Shown here in pieces: positions 35,187 through 45,054 of a stretch of 64,000 bases of DNA. Source of the stretch: Bacteroidota bacterium (GTDB lineage: Bacteria; Bacteroidota; Bacteroidia; Bacteroidales; JACABE01); contig JACABE010000005.1 of assembly GCA_013377005.1 (NCBI GenBank), forward strand, positions 62,001-126,000, read 5' to 3'. Below the pieces are notes generated by a model. The model was not told the DNA's origin. It was given only the letters and a program-made list of their open reading frames with translations, and searched no databases. Both the position numbers and the translations under genes were made by a program. The first letter of the stretch is position 1. Every line of letters starts with the position of its first letter.

Positions 35187-38100
35187 TTATTCACCACAAT
35201 TTTTAGGGCTACAATCACCACTTAATGAGAACTTAAATCCATTATCTGAAGATAATTTAATTTCAGAAGCAACGCATGAACTAAAAATTGTGGTATTCAA
35301 TTTACAACCATCAATAAATGTAGGTATGCCCTGTGTAATATCAACTCCAAAACCAGTTGAAACAGAACCTGCAATTTTAACTGTACCATTTTCTATTCCA
35401 CCTTTAATACGCCCCCTAACATCCACAAAACCATTAATATTAGTACAAGTAATAGTTGACATTTCTGCTTTAACGATACCATATATACCTGCACCCAATA
35501 AAATCTTTTTATCTTTAAAATCCATCAAAAAGTCAGCTTCCAGGCCAATGTCAGCTTTAAGGGAGAAGGCTACAGGACCACCTCCAAATGATTCATTTAT
35601 ATTAAGTATTGGCTTTCCTGCTAATAAATAGAAACCACTTATTCCGTTTTTAAAATCACAAATATCCGCTGTAGGAGAATATTGTTTAAGCATTTCAATT
35701 AGAGGTTTTGTAAACGTTGGATAATTACCGATAATTATTCCAGCTTTTGCATTTAACAAAGGGAAAGCAGGGACTATAATATTACCGGCAGCACCTAAAT
35801 ACCAACCTTTGGTATCAAATAGCATTTCTGCATCCATTGCAACACTTACTGCACCAAAATCAGTTTGAGGAATATGCATACTTCCAGTTAATCTTTTATT
35901 TGGCAAATCATAAGTCATCTTAAAGCCTGGGAAGCTACTTAAATTACTTACTTCCATTCCACTTCCACTAACCTGAATGTCACCATAAACAGTAAATTTC
36001 ATTCGGTTTTCACCTATATTATCGCTGGAAGTTTTGTTCAACATTTTACCGCTGAATGAAAGTAAATCCCAATCCTTAATAGTATTATTTATAACAATTC
36101 CACCGGAATCTATTTTAAATTTATAATCAGGTGTTTGTCCGCTTTGGAACATATTAATAGATTGGTCTTTTACCAGTATAATTTCATATTTTTTATTTGG
36201 ATTATTGGCATAACCATAAAATGTACAGTTTATTTTTGGTAAAGCATCTTTTTCTTCAACTGTTCCTTTTATAATAATAGAATCTTTTGAGATAAAGGGT
36301 AATAAATCTGTTTTTGACTTATACTCGACAAACCCCCTACCTTCAAAATTCATATAAGTTGGTTGAACTTCCGGTATAAGATTATTTCCCATCCCTTTAC
36401 TGAAATTTATTGTCAAAGGAAAAGATGTAATTCTCGGTGCATTTAGGAGTGTTACGTCTCCATAAAGTGCAAAATAAGTATCTCCACTTGTAATACCGGT
36501 TGGTTTAAATTGAGTCAATGCATTTCTGTTGACCTTATAATTCATACCTTGTCTGAGACTAAGAATGTTCTCATTATTGCTTAACAGCTGAACATATTCC
36601 AGATCAATGGTATCATTATCAAGATAATTTTTCATGCCTAAAATTCTGGCTGCCGGGAGGTAGGTTTTTCCGCTAATATTTACTCGCCAATGTCCGCTCA
36701 TATCACTACCAACCCTAGTATCAAAAAGAATATTTACATTGTTTTTATCAATTCCGCTTAAATTAATTACACCTTTCCCAAGGCTAATGTTTGTAACCAG
36801 AAAAGAATCAATGACTAACATGTCATTTCTTAAATTAAACAAACGAACAGGAATATCTACCTGACCCGTTCGCAAATATGAATCCTGAGAATAAAATCCA
36901 CCCTTAACAGGATTTAATGACCAATTATTTACTTCAAGTGTCCATTTTTCTAACTCTAATTTTAATGGTTTGTTGATTGCCCCTGAAGAAATTGAATTGT
37001 TGTCTAATATCATTTCAGGAATATCAATTGAAAATTTACTGGGTTTGGCATTGGCTATTTCACATTTCACTTTCACAGCAAAATATATTTTACCATCAAC
37101 ACTTACATAAGATTTATAAGGATCCGCCACAGCATCAAACATAACCAATTTCATCTGAATAGAATCCAGTAATGAATTACAAAGATTAAATTGTTTGATT
37201 GGAGTAAAAACAAAAGGACCAAAGAGGTTTGAGGTTCCTGATGCATTAGTGCCTGTGGATGCCTGCAATTGACCGCTATTATTCGGTTTGTAAACCTGAG
37301 TATTTATCATTTCGGTGGGCGTAACACCAAATGTGGGTACAGAAGAATAATTATTTTCGCTGTTCCATTTTGCTGCACTTTCAGATGGTTTATTATTGTT
37401 CATTTGATCTAAAGCTTCTGTTTCGCTCCATTGAGATGAAATAGCTTTTACAATATTATTAATTTTATTATTAGTAATATTACACAAATAAAATTCTTGA
37501 TTATCATTGAATTTCAAATAAGAAGAAGGGAAATTAAAAGAATTATCTACAATATGAATCTTACCTTGAATATAGCCTTTGTTGTTCTCATCTCTTCTGA
37601 TTTTAAGTAATTGATGATTAAAAACTGTACTATTTAACATTTTTTCTTCTAATAATACATTGTATTTATTCGTGTATTTAAATTTCATATCAAAAGCAGC
37701 TTCAACCTCAACAGCACTTCCATTTGCTATTCCGATGCGCTTTCCGTTTACCAACGTGCCTGTAAAAAGTACATCATTCACTCTTGCCATATCTGCACCC
37801 TGAAGGAAAGTGAAAGAAGATTGACTGTATCTTAAATCGACAATTCCAGTTACTTTAACAACATTACTATCGGAAGTAAGCTCTAGTTTTTCTATTTTAA
37901 TAGGGAATCCATACAAAGAAGGAATTTTCATGTAATTGTACTGTGTCAGATTAAAATCTAACTTAGCTGTTTGACCCGATGTAATTGATGAATTTTTTGA
38001 ATCACCGATAACAGTAAAAGTAGTATCTAACGTTGCTTTAAATTCCAAAGCAGATGAAGAAGCCGGTATTCCGTGTAATGTATAATTTCCATTATGGTCA

Positions 38101-41100
38101 GTATAGGTTTCCAGTAAGGGCAAAATTCCATTTGTCAAATTTTGAGTTGTATCCATAATATTTTGTAAACCAAATCCAAAATTAAGACTGAACGGTTGCT
38201 GATTCGATTGTTGCTGAGCCAGATATATTCTGGCACCGGAAATTGAGTTTCCATTCATCTTTACTTTACCTGCAAGCGCTCCTCCTTTTTTTAATTTAAT
38301 GGTAAAAGTCTCAGTGTTTTTAGATTCATTGTTTGTAAAACTGATTAACTGAGGTATATAATCTGAGTTATAAGGTCCTAAGACTTTTACGGTAAAATTT
38401 TGATATGAAATATTCTCAAATTCAAACTTTGCTTCACCTTGCTGTGAGGTTGTTACAATATCAGAGTTGTTTATTGACAATCGAGCTTTGTAAATTACCT
38501 TTTGAGTGGAATTATCAATCACAATAAATTTTATTCTGTGTAATCGTTTGAATATTTTTGTGTCATTTAACTTATTATTGCCTTTAGCTAAAAAAAGAAT
38601 AAGTGAATCATTAAAATAAGCAACATCTTTAGGGATGAAATATAGCTTTTGAAGTCCACAGGGAATACTAATATTAAATTCACCTTTGTTTGTACTTTCA
38701 TAACTGCTATCCTGCCTCATAACATAAGCATCTACGGGTTCATTTTTCTCGTTTACCAGTTTACCTTTTACTGTTGAATTTGGGTAAAGCAACAAAGGAT
38801 TTTTGATAAACTGCTGACCTTCTTTTAATAAAGCACCTGTTCTTACTATTGTATCGTTAGAATATCCATAATATTCTGCTTTTAAAAAGAAACTATCTTT
38901 ATCGTTTTTTACTCTATCTAAAAATTGTACATATCCATCAGCATCTGTTTTTTTTCTTATGAAATTTCTTGAGTTTGCAGCATTTGTTAATGTAACTATT
39001 GCGTTTGCTATAGGTTTTCCATTACTTTGGTCAAAAACTCTAGCCCCAATTCTGGTTGCAAAAGGATCTAGACTCAACTCTACTGTTTTTAAAGGAATAT
39101 TTTCTTTTCTTGTATCATAATAAAAGCCATAAGCTGTATTTGATTCATTTATCAGTGAGTAATTTGGGTAATCACCAAATCCCGGATTAAAGTACTGTTT
39201 ATCTTGTGAGGGATCAGAAGATGCTTCAACTTTATATCCTGAATATAACATCAACAAATGATCAAAATAAGCGTTATCTTCATTTACTTTTCCATCTTTT
39301 GGTTGTGTGGTGGTGTCTTTTACCCATTCAAAATCTGTAGTATATTCTGGTAATGAAGGAATTGCAAAATTAGAATAGAGTAGTTTTTTCATTCTTGCTT
39401 TTCCATCACCTTCTCCTGTAGGTAAATTCGTTTTGTTTGCATTTGGTTCTCTATATACAATAACTTTTATTCCACCTTTGACATTTGCGGAATTTCCTTT
39501 TATTGTTTTTTTAATTTTAACATTCATTATCATTTCCCTGACATAAACATCAATAATTCCTGCTTCTTTTTGCTCAAAAGCCTGACATTCTAAATTTGCA
39601 TCAGGATTATAGTAGAATTTCTTCGTAAGTTCATCAGTAAATACAACACGGAATACTCTTTTTATAGCTGCATCTTTTATTGTTGTATCTACTTTATATT
39701 CAGTTGCAGTTTCTGTTTCAGGAATTTCTTCATAATTAGTTTCATCAAAAAGAAAAGGACCTTGAAAATTTAGTTGATTTTTTAAACCAGAACTTCCATT
39801 ATTAATAGTTCCTGTTCCTGAACCAAGGGTTTTGATTAAACCATTGCTAGTACCGCCTCCATCTTTAAAATTCAAAAATCCTGTTTGACCAAGCATACCA
39901 TTCAAATAGTCAGGCTGGGTTATCTTATCTAAAATTCCATCAGCATATTCATTGATACCAAAATCACCGAATGGGTCTTTAGTTGTGGTGTTTGAATGGG
40001 AAGAACTTGAAGCTACTTCATAAGTTCCTGTTCCCAAGTCTCCTTTTTTATTTATATTTATAGCGTTTACGGTAAATTGACCATCATTATCTGTTTTCCC
40101 ACTGGCAACTACCATTCTTGAGTCTGCTGTGGGTAATTCATTTTCAACTCCATTTTTATCTTTTTGTGATATGTTAGCTCCATTAAATGTTTTAGTAACT
40201 CCGTCAAAGTTTCCGGAATTATAAATGGGCATTGGTTTACCATTAACAAGATATTCTACTACTATATCGAATTTAGTATTCGCCATAGGTCTTTTTACTT
40301 TATTATCACTTCCCCAAACATATACCAATTGTCCGTGGATTTTTGAAGTTGGCGGACTAACTGATTTTACAAGATAATCAGCAGTAGCATTAAAATTAAT
40401 TGTATCATTAACTAAATTTTTATTTTTTGATTTAGGAGTATAAGTATATAACTTTTCATCTGCAGTGAATGTAGAATCTTTATATGGATTTAACTTTATT
40501 TCATTATTTTCAAGTTGCCCGTTTTCAGAAGATTCAGGATTTTCGCTGGCAAGTATATAATATTTGTCATCCAGATTCTCAGGATTGTTGCATATTAACT
40601 TATTAAAAACCACATAAGAAAATGGTTTTCCGTTAATCATTTCTAATTGTGTTTTGGCAGTTGCTACCTTTATAAAACCTTTATTAATAGAATTATCTTT
40701 AATGAGTCTTGAACTTGATTTCATATCTCCTTCAATGGGAGGAAGAACTTCAGGTTTCGCTTTGCGATAAATAATTATAGGAATTCCTGTTTTTAATGGT
40801 ACTGTTGTGGAATCAATTTCAAGTGATTGCTGGAGACTTAAACCTCCTACAACGCCCTCGTTATTATTAGATACATTTACCTTATAATTACTTGCAAAGA
40901 CTTTAACTACATTTAGTTTCAAAGAAAAGCTAATAACTTTTGTAGTAATTTGCCCAATATTTTGGATTAAACCTATAGAATCTAAAATTATTAGCGAATC
41001 AGGTTGTTTGTAATACTTGCTTTGAATGAGCATTTTATACACTTCTTTGTGTTTTTCTTGTAAGTCAGATTTTAATATTTCAACTGTAAAACTTCCATCT

Positions 41101-42659
41101 TCTTTGGTTTCACCATAATATTCTGTTTGAGATAAAATATTTTCACCTTTTAGTTTAATTCCTCTTTTTATGATGTTATTATCTTCAACTTTTACTAATT
41201 TGAAGATTGTTTTTGGAATAGGATAAGTATCTGAATATCCATCAAAACTATACATTAATGTCCCCTTAACTTTAACCGATAAATTAGATTTTAGTTGAGT
41301 TCTTGAATATTTAAAGATTCTGTCAGCTTCTTCTACTTTATTTCCGTCTTTATCTAAAGCTACAATCTTAACCTGATAGGTATTTCCATTAATGAATCCT
41401 ATAGAGTCACATTTTTCTAGACTCATTTTTAAGCCAATGAGGGGTAATAGTGTATCGGTATTATAAAATGTTGGGGGCAATTGTTCTGTTATGTAAGAAA
41501 AATTTGTATTGGAATTCAAATTATCTTTTGACTTTTTTATTGAAAAAGTCCATTTGTATTTTTCAATTCCTTTATTTTTAATCTGATTGGATTGTAAAAA
41601 ATTATTCGTAGAATTTCCAAACCTGTTTTTTATAGACTCCTCCTTATTAAACCATGCTGCATTTACAAAAAAATCAGTAGTATCATTTACAAAAACAGTA
41701 TCATTATCTTTTTCAGGACTTACCATTTCAAATGAAGAAAAATCGAGTGTTAAATTTCCAATATTTGTATCTTTTATCCATGTAAAAGTTCTTATTTCGC
41801 TTCTTCCATTGTTTTTAAATTGAAAACCGGAAGTTGCCGGGTTGCCTGAATTTGAATATTGATTCGTAATGGTAACTGCCCAAGCGTATTTTCTGCCTTC
41901 AACTAACTGAGGTTGAGAAGAACTATAAGGGAAAATATTAGTATTTATAGTTGTTTCAAAAAAGGGAGGCAGAATCCCTGAAATAAAAATATCATTTTTA
42001 TCCCTGTTGGGATCCAACATTTCAATGATTGTTAATTTATAATTAGAGGAAGGTTCAGCCCCCGGAGGCATTGACCATGAAAACGGTATAAATTGGGATG
42101 GATTTTTTATAATTTCAGCTTCATCATAAGGTTGCTGTAATATCGGAGGTTCAATGGCATTAATAAATAATGTAGCACAATTGGTTTCAAGAGACAAAAC
42201 CTGTCCCGGATTACTATAGCTGAATGCTTGTACACAAAAAGTATAAATTCCTTCAGGTACGCCATTCATTCTTAACAAATCCTGTTCTGTAATTCCCTGC
42301 ATATTTATTGAACTTTTGTCGAAAAATTCTTTTACAGTTTGATAATCTACCACTCTTGATTCATTGATATTCATGGTAATTTTCTTACCTAAAACATTGT
42401 TTTGATTGGCGATAAGTAATATCCCCCGGCTTTCTTCTGCCAATTTAGCTTGTAAATAAAACTCCTGAACCTGACCTGAAATATTGGTTAAAGTAACTGA
42501 TACTTTTCCAGGGTTATCAGCATAATCACTTAAATTGGTTGTGAACGGTGGCAACACATTTACGGTTACCATTATTTGATTTTGAGAAATTAAATCATTG
42601 ATTGAGAATGTAAAAAATACAATAATCAATAAAATTCTTTGTAAAAGTTTTCTTTTCAT
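35187..42659 (-). CDS. Giant secreted protein (about 2490 residues), function unknown
   Basis: Counted from the ATG at 42659 this protein has 2490 residues. A start 78 bp upstream would overlap the barrel gene and hide the signal peptide (MKRKLLQRILLIIVFFTFSI). Residues about 27-170 are a beta domain beginning VTVNVLPPFTTNLSDYADNP; I recall similar N-termini in large Bacteroidota proteins labelled TANFOR, not verified. A Fn3-like domain follows (about 170-310). The middle has carboxypeptidase-regulatory-like beta-sandwiches near 1200-1500 (RIGARVFDQSNGKPIANAIV, TVKGKLVNEKNEPVDAYV, ALAGKVKMNGNSISGARIYL). From about 1600 to the end are many short beta strands of amphipathic type, with six Cys in roughly the last 170 residues. 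There is no T9SS tail or catalytic motif. Confidence 0.85.
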   Translation of the reverse strand: MKRKLLQRILLIIVFFTFSINDLISQNQIMVTVNVLPPFTTNLSDYADNPGKVSVTLTNISGQVQEFYLQAKLAEESRGILLIANQNNVLGKKITMNINESRVVDYQTVKEFFDKSSINMQGITEQDLLRMNGVPEGIYTFCVQAFSYSNPGQVLSLETNCATLFINAIEPPILQQPYDEAEIIKNPSQFIPFSWSMPPGAEPSSNYKLTIIEMLDPNRDKNDIFISGILPPFFETTINTNIFPYSSSQPQLVEGRKYAWAVTITNQYSNSGNPATSGFQFKNNGRSEIRTFTWIKDTNIGNLTLDFSSFEMVSPEKDNDTVFVNDTTDFFVNAAWFNKEESIKNRFGNSTNNFLQSNQIKNKGIEKYKWTFSIKKSKDNLNSNTNFSYITEQLPPTFYNTDTLLPLIGLKMSLEKCDSIGFINGNTYQVKIVALDKDGNKVEEADRIFKYSRTQLKSNLSVKVKGTLMYSFDGYSDTYPIPKTIFKLVKVEDNNIIKRGIKLKGENILSQTEYYGETKEDGSFTVEILKSDLQEKHKEVYKMLIQSKYYKQPDSLIILDSIGLIQNIGQITTKVISFSLKLNVVKVFASNYKVNVSNNNEGVVGGLSLQQSLEIDSTTVPLKTGIPIIIYRKAKPEVLPPIEGDMKSSSRLIKDNSINKGFIKVATAKTQLEMINGKPFSYVVFNKLICNNPENLDDKYYILASENPESSENGQLENNEIKLNPYKDSTFTADEKLYTYTPKSKNKNLVNDTINFNATADYLVKSVSPPTSKIHGQLVYVWGSDNKVKRPMANTKFDIVVEYLVNGKPMPIYNSGNFDGVTKTFNGANISQKDKNGVENELPTADSRMVVASGKTDNDGQFTVNAININKKGDLGTGTYEVASSSSHSNTTTKDPFGDFGINEYADGILDKITQPDYLNGMLGQTGFLNFKDGGGTSNGLIKTLGSGTGTINNGSSGLKNQLNFQGPFLFDETNYEEIPETETATEYKVDTTIKDAAIKRVFRVVFTDELTKKFYYNPDANLECQAFEQKEAGIIDVYVREMIMNVKIKKTIKGNSANVKGGIKVIVYREPNANKTNLPTGEGDGKARMKKLLYSNFAIPSLPEYTTDFEWVKDTTTQPKDGKVNEDNAYFDHLLMLYSGYKVEASSDPSQDKQYFNPGFGDYPNYSLINESNTAYGFYYDTRKENIPLKTVELSLDPFATRIGARVFDQSNGKPIANAIVTLTNAANSRNFIRKKTDADGYVQFLDRVKNDKDSFFLKAEYYGYSNDTIVRTGALLKEGQQFIKNPLLLYPNSTVKGKLVNEKNEPVDAYVMRQDSSYESTNKGEFNISIPCGLQKLYFIPKDVAYFNDSLILFLAKGNNKLNDTKIFKRLHRIKFIVIDNSTQKVIYKARLSINNSDIVTTSQQGEAKFEFENISYQNFTVKVLGPYNSDYIPQLISFTNNESKNTETFTIKLKKGGALAGKVKMNGNSISGARIYLAQQQSNQQPFSLNFGFGLQNIMDTTQNLTNGILPLLETYTDHNGNYTLHGIPASSSALEFKATLDTTFTVIGDSKNSSITSGQTAKLDFNLTQYNYMKIPSLYGFPIKIEKLELTSDSNVVKVTGIVDLRYSQSSFTFLQGADMARVNDVLFTGTLVNGKRIGIANGSAVEVEAAFDMKFKYTNKYNVLLEEKMLNSTVFNHQLLKIRRDENNKGYIQGKIHIVDNSFNFPSSYLKFNDNQEFYLCNITNNKINNIVKAISSQWSETEALDQMNNNKPSESAAKWNSENNYSSVPTFGVTPTEMINTQVYKPNNSGQLQASTGTNASGTSNLFGPFVFTPIKQFNLCNSLLDSIQMKLVMFDAVADPYKSYVSVDGKIYFAVKVKCEIANAKPSKFSIDIPEMILDNNSISSGAINKPLKLELEKWTLEVNNWSLNPVKGGFYSQDSYLRTGQVDIPVRLFNLRNDMLVIDSFLVTNISLGKGVINLSGIDKNNVNILFDTRVGSDMSGHWRVNISGKTYLPAARILGMKNYLDNDTIDLEYVQLLSNNENILSLRQGMNYKVNRNALTQFKPTGITSGDTYFALYGDVTLLNAPRITSFPLTINFSKGMGNNLIPEVQPTYMNFEGRGFVEYKSKTDLLPFISKDSIIIKGTVEEKDALPKINCTFYGYANNPNKKYEIILVKDQSINMFQSGQTPDYKFKIDSGGIVINNTIKDWDLLSFSGKMLNKTSSDNIGENRMKFTVYGDIQVSGSGMEVSNLSSFPGFKMTYDLPNKRLTGSMHIPQTDFGAVSVAMDAEMLFDTKGWYLGAAGNIIVPAFPLLNAKAGIIIGNYPTFTKPLIEMLKQYSPTADICDFKNGISGFYLLAGKPILNINESFGGGPVAFSLKADIGLEADFLMDFKDKKILLGAGIYGIVKAEMSTITCTNINGFVDVRGRIKGGIENGTVKIAGSVSTGFGVDITQGIPTFIDGCKLNTTIFSSCVASEIKLSSDNGFKFSLSGDCSPKNCGE

Positions 42660-42669
42660 GAGTTCAAAT

Positions 42670-44334
42670 TTATAATGAAAAAGAATATCCAAATTCTCCG
42701 GTATTTTCTGTAAATGAAGGAATAGACCCTGCTTCAATAGGCTTATTAAGAAGCATCAACCATCTTATATAAATTCTGTTATGTTTTGAGATATTATACT
42801 GACAGTTTAAACCAAGATTTAATACATTACTGCTTGTTTTTGACTGGCTTAGTGTATAGGACACATTTGTACCAAGTTGTATTTTGTTTTTAAAAACACC
42901 TTTATTTATTCCCGCATTTAAACCATAATTTTTAGTGTCTTCAGACTTTATGGTGTTGATTATAAAATTTACTGAAGTATTCAAACTTAAATTTGTTTTT
43001 AAAAAATTCAAGCTATAGGAAACAAATGCCATTTTGGTTTCAATCTCATTAATACTTTGAGTTGTTGTATTAGCATCTATTAGTTGAGATAACGTAAAAT
43101 TTCCATTAATCATTTGACTAATATTTTGTTTAGCAATAATATAACGTGGACTGAAAGAATAACTTCTTGAAGTGTTGGTTAGTAAATACTTCCTATTTAC
43201 CAATGAAACCTGTGGAGTTGAATTCATTGAATAATTTGAAATAGAAATATCCAATCCCATTTTTTTTGTAAAGTCAATGTTTAATCCTCCAGAAAATACG
43301 GTTCTATTAGTTGTTGCTGTTTTTTGTTTTCTTACATTATCTCTTTGTAAGCCAATATTTCCCGAAAACCTCAGCCTGTTTTTTAGAACCTGAAAAGCAG
43401 GTGCTATGCTGATTTGTTCTAAATCGCTATTGAAGAAATAACTCCCCATACTTTTAAAACCGGGTTCTACCCATTTGTAAGCCAGTTTTAATGAGAAATA
43501 CTTTTGCTTATATCCAAATGCAGCTGAATAAGCTATATATTTTTGTGTAGATAAATTAACAGGAAGTATAAAATTATATTTTTCTAATTCAGGTAATTTT
43601 AAACTCGAATTTACATTGTTGGTATAAATACTTAACCCTAAATCTCCATCAAAAAACAGGTGAGATGATAAAGTAATATGTGTAACAATGGATCCAACAA
43701 TATTTGCTTCCGGTTTCACTCTCTTTGACGAATCTATATTGACCTGATTAATACTCGTTGTGTCATCACTGGCTTTTAAAAAGCTTATATCTAAGTAATT
43801 TTTTTGACTTCCATAACCGATTTTAGCAGCATATCCATATCTGGTAAAGCTTGCTGCTTGAAAATATCCAGTAGTTGAATCAACCTCAATCCCCTTGTTC
43901 AATCGACCATACATAAAACCAAACCTGAAATTGCCTGGTTTTAATTCAACACCAGCTCCATAAATAGTATGACCAGCAAGGGTATAAGGGGAAAAATTAA
44001 TGTTTCTGTAGCCCAAATGAATAGTTATCCATTTATAATGAGGACTTAGCCCAAACTGATTGAAAGGTTGACTAAATGTTTTCTCCTGATCACTTAGCGA
44101 AAACGAAAGCGGAACGGAGAAACCGTAAAAAGTAAAGGTTGGTGATCCGAAAATATACCAAGCAAATGGTTTTCTTCTGCTGTCCATCCCCTGCATGTTA
44201 TATGCAATACCTCTAATATCTAGATTTCCGGAAAACGTGAAAGGCTTTTGTTGTTTGATAGTTGAAATATCCTGAGCTTCGGAAAAAAAACAAAGTAAAA
44301 TAAGAAAACTTAGTAAAAGTAATTGTTTAATCAT
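42670..44334 (-). CDS. Outer-membrane beta-barrel-like protein
   Basis: This 554-residue protein has a signal peptide (IKQLLLLSFLILLCFFSEAQ). The rest is alternating amphipathic strands with aromatic girdle residues (for example FGLSPHYKWITIHLGYRNIN and KYFSLKLAYKWVEPGF), typical of an outer-membrane barrel of about 20 or more strands. It ends GEFGYSFSL, a plausible final strand. No TonB box, plug or enzyme motif was seen. It is 10 bp upstream of the giant-protein gene and heads the three-gene cassette, so the barrel may anchor or export the giant protein (inference). Confidence 0.82.
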   Translation of the reverse strand: MIKQLLLLSFLILLCFFSEAQDISTIKQQKPFTFSGNLDIRGIAYNMQGMDSRRKPFAWYIFGSPTFTFYGFSVPLSFSLSDQEKTFSQPFNQFGLSPHYKWITIHLGYRNINFSPYTLAGHTIYGAGVELKPGNFRFGFMYGRLNKGIEVDSTTGYFQAASFTRYGYAAKIGYGSQKNYLDISFLKASDDTTSINQVNIDSSKRVKPEANIVGSIVTHITLSSHLFFDGDLGLSIYTNNVNSSLKLPELEKYNFILPVNLSTQKYIAYSAAFGYKQKYFSLKLAYKWVEPGFKSMGSYFFNSDLEQISIAPAFQVLKNRLRFSGNIGLQRDNVRKQKTATTNRTVFSGGLNIDFTKKMGLDISISNYSMNSTPQVSLVNRKYLLTNTSRSYSFSPRYIIAKQNISQMINGNFTLSQLIDANTTTQSINEIETKMAFVSYSLNFLKTNLSLNTSVNFIINTIKSEDTKNYGLNAGINKGVFKNKIQLGTNVSYTLSQSKTSSNVLNLGLNCQYNISKHNRIYIRWLMLLNKPIEAGSIPSFTENTGEFGYSFSL

Positions 44335-44355
44335 TTTTTGTTCAGTTTAGACGAA

Positions 44356-44363
44356 CAAAGATA
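44356..44363 (-). promoter_or_regulatory. -7 promoter element for the barrel/giant/Fn3 cassette
   Basis: On the minus strand this reads TATCTTTG, matching TAnnTTTG, 21 bp before the ATG at 44334. No good -33 TTG is found at the expected distance. Confidence 0.4.
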
Positions 44364-44444
44364 CAATTTAATAATAAACTAATTAAAAATTAATTAATAA
44401 CACAAAGCTTATTTTTTAGTATAAAATTGAATAATGCATTTTAT

Positions 44445-44963
44445 TTAAATAGGCTTTTGCATGGTTTTTTTTAGTTTGTCAGGATCTAAACCTTTGTCTT
44501 TAATCAGTTGTATTACTTTTTTGTAAACACTTTCATCCATTACAGGAGTTCTGGAAAGTATCCATAAATATTTCCGATTGGGATGCGATACCACAGCCCA
44601 AGAGTAATCATCCGCCAAACCTATTATCCAATAGTCTCCTTTAAATGGCCAAAAAAATTGTACTTTTAGTTTAGAATTATTGCTATTTTCTACAACAAAC
44701 GCTTTGCCTTCAATAGATTTTGCAATACCATCAACACTATCTTTATTACAGCGATTAATCACTTTTACATAGCCTTTATCCGTAAGTTGATATTCAGCAG
44801 AAGTATTGGTACATCCTTTCTGAAAAATAGTAGGGTAGGAAGCAATTTCATACCAGACTCCAGCATATTTTTGCAAATCAACACTATTTACTGTTTCCAT
44901 TTTCTGATAGTTTTTACATCCAAACATAATTGTAATGATTAATATGAATTTATAAGGTTTCAT
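44445..44963 (-). CDS. Blc-like bacterial lipocalin lipoprotein
   Basis: This protein has 172 residues from the ATG at 44963. That start gives a lipoprotein signal peptide, MKPYKFILIITIMFGC, with Cys16 as the lipidated residue; an ATG 54 bp upstream would bury it. The lipocalin signature is YAGVWYEIASYPTIFQKGC, followed by the strands VKVQFFWPFKGDYWII-like and the final YLWILSRTPVMDESVYKKVI helix region. Blc-type lipocalins bind lysophospholipids or fatty acids at the outer membrane. The gene is divergent from polA with a 91 bp gap and convergent with nothing; it appears to be a single-gene unit. Confidence 0.92.
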   Translation of the reverse strand: MKPYKFILIITIMFGCKNYQKMETVNSVDLQKYAGVWYEIASYPTIFQKGCTNTSAEYQLTDKGYVKVINRCNKDSVDGIAKSIEGKAFVVENSNNSKLKVQFFWPFKGDYWIIGLADDYSWAVVSHPNRKYLWILSRTPVMDESVYKKVIQLIKDKGLDPDKLKKTMQKPI

Positions 44964-45054
44964 TTGCTTTTTATTTACAATATTAACAATAAATTGCAAA
45001 GAACGTTCGATTTCCATAAAAATTTAACTAATTTTATCCCCAAATTACAATATT

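Noticed and set aside
35290-35631. 113-codon plus-strand open frame inside the giant gene
   Set aside because: It is antisense to a continuous 2490-codon frame, and has no signal, motif or promoter; it is a compositional shadow.
42660-42737. Upstream start for the giant protein
   Set aside because: It would overlap the barrel gene and place 26 charged residues before a clear signal peptide.
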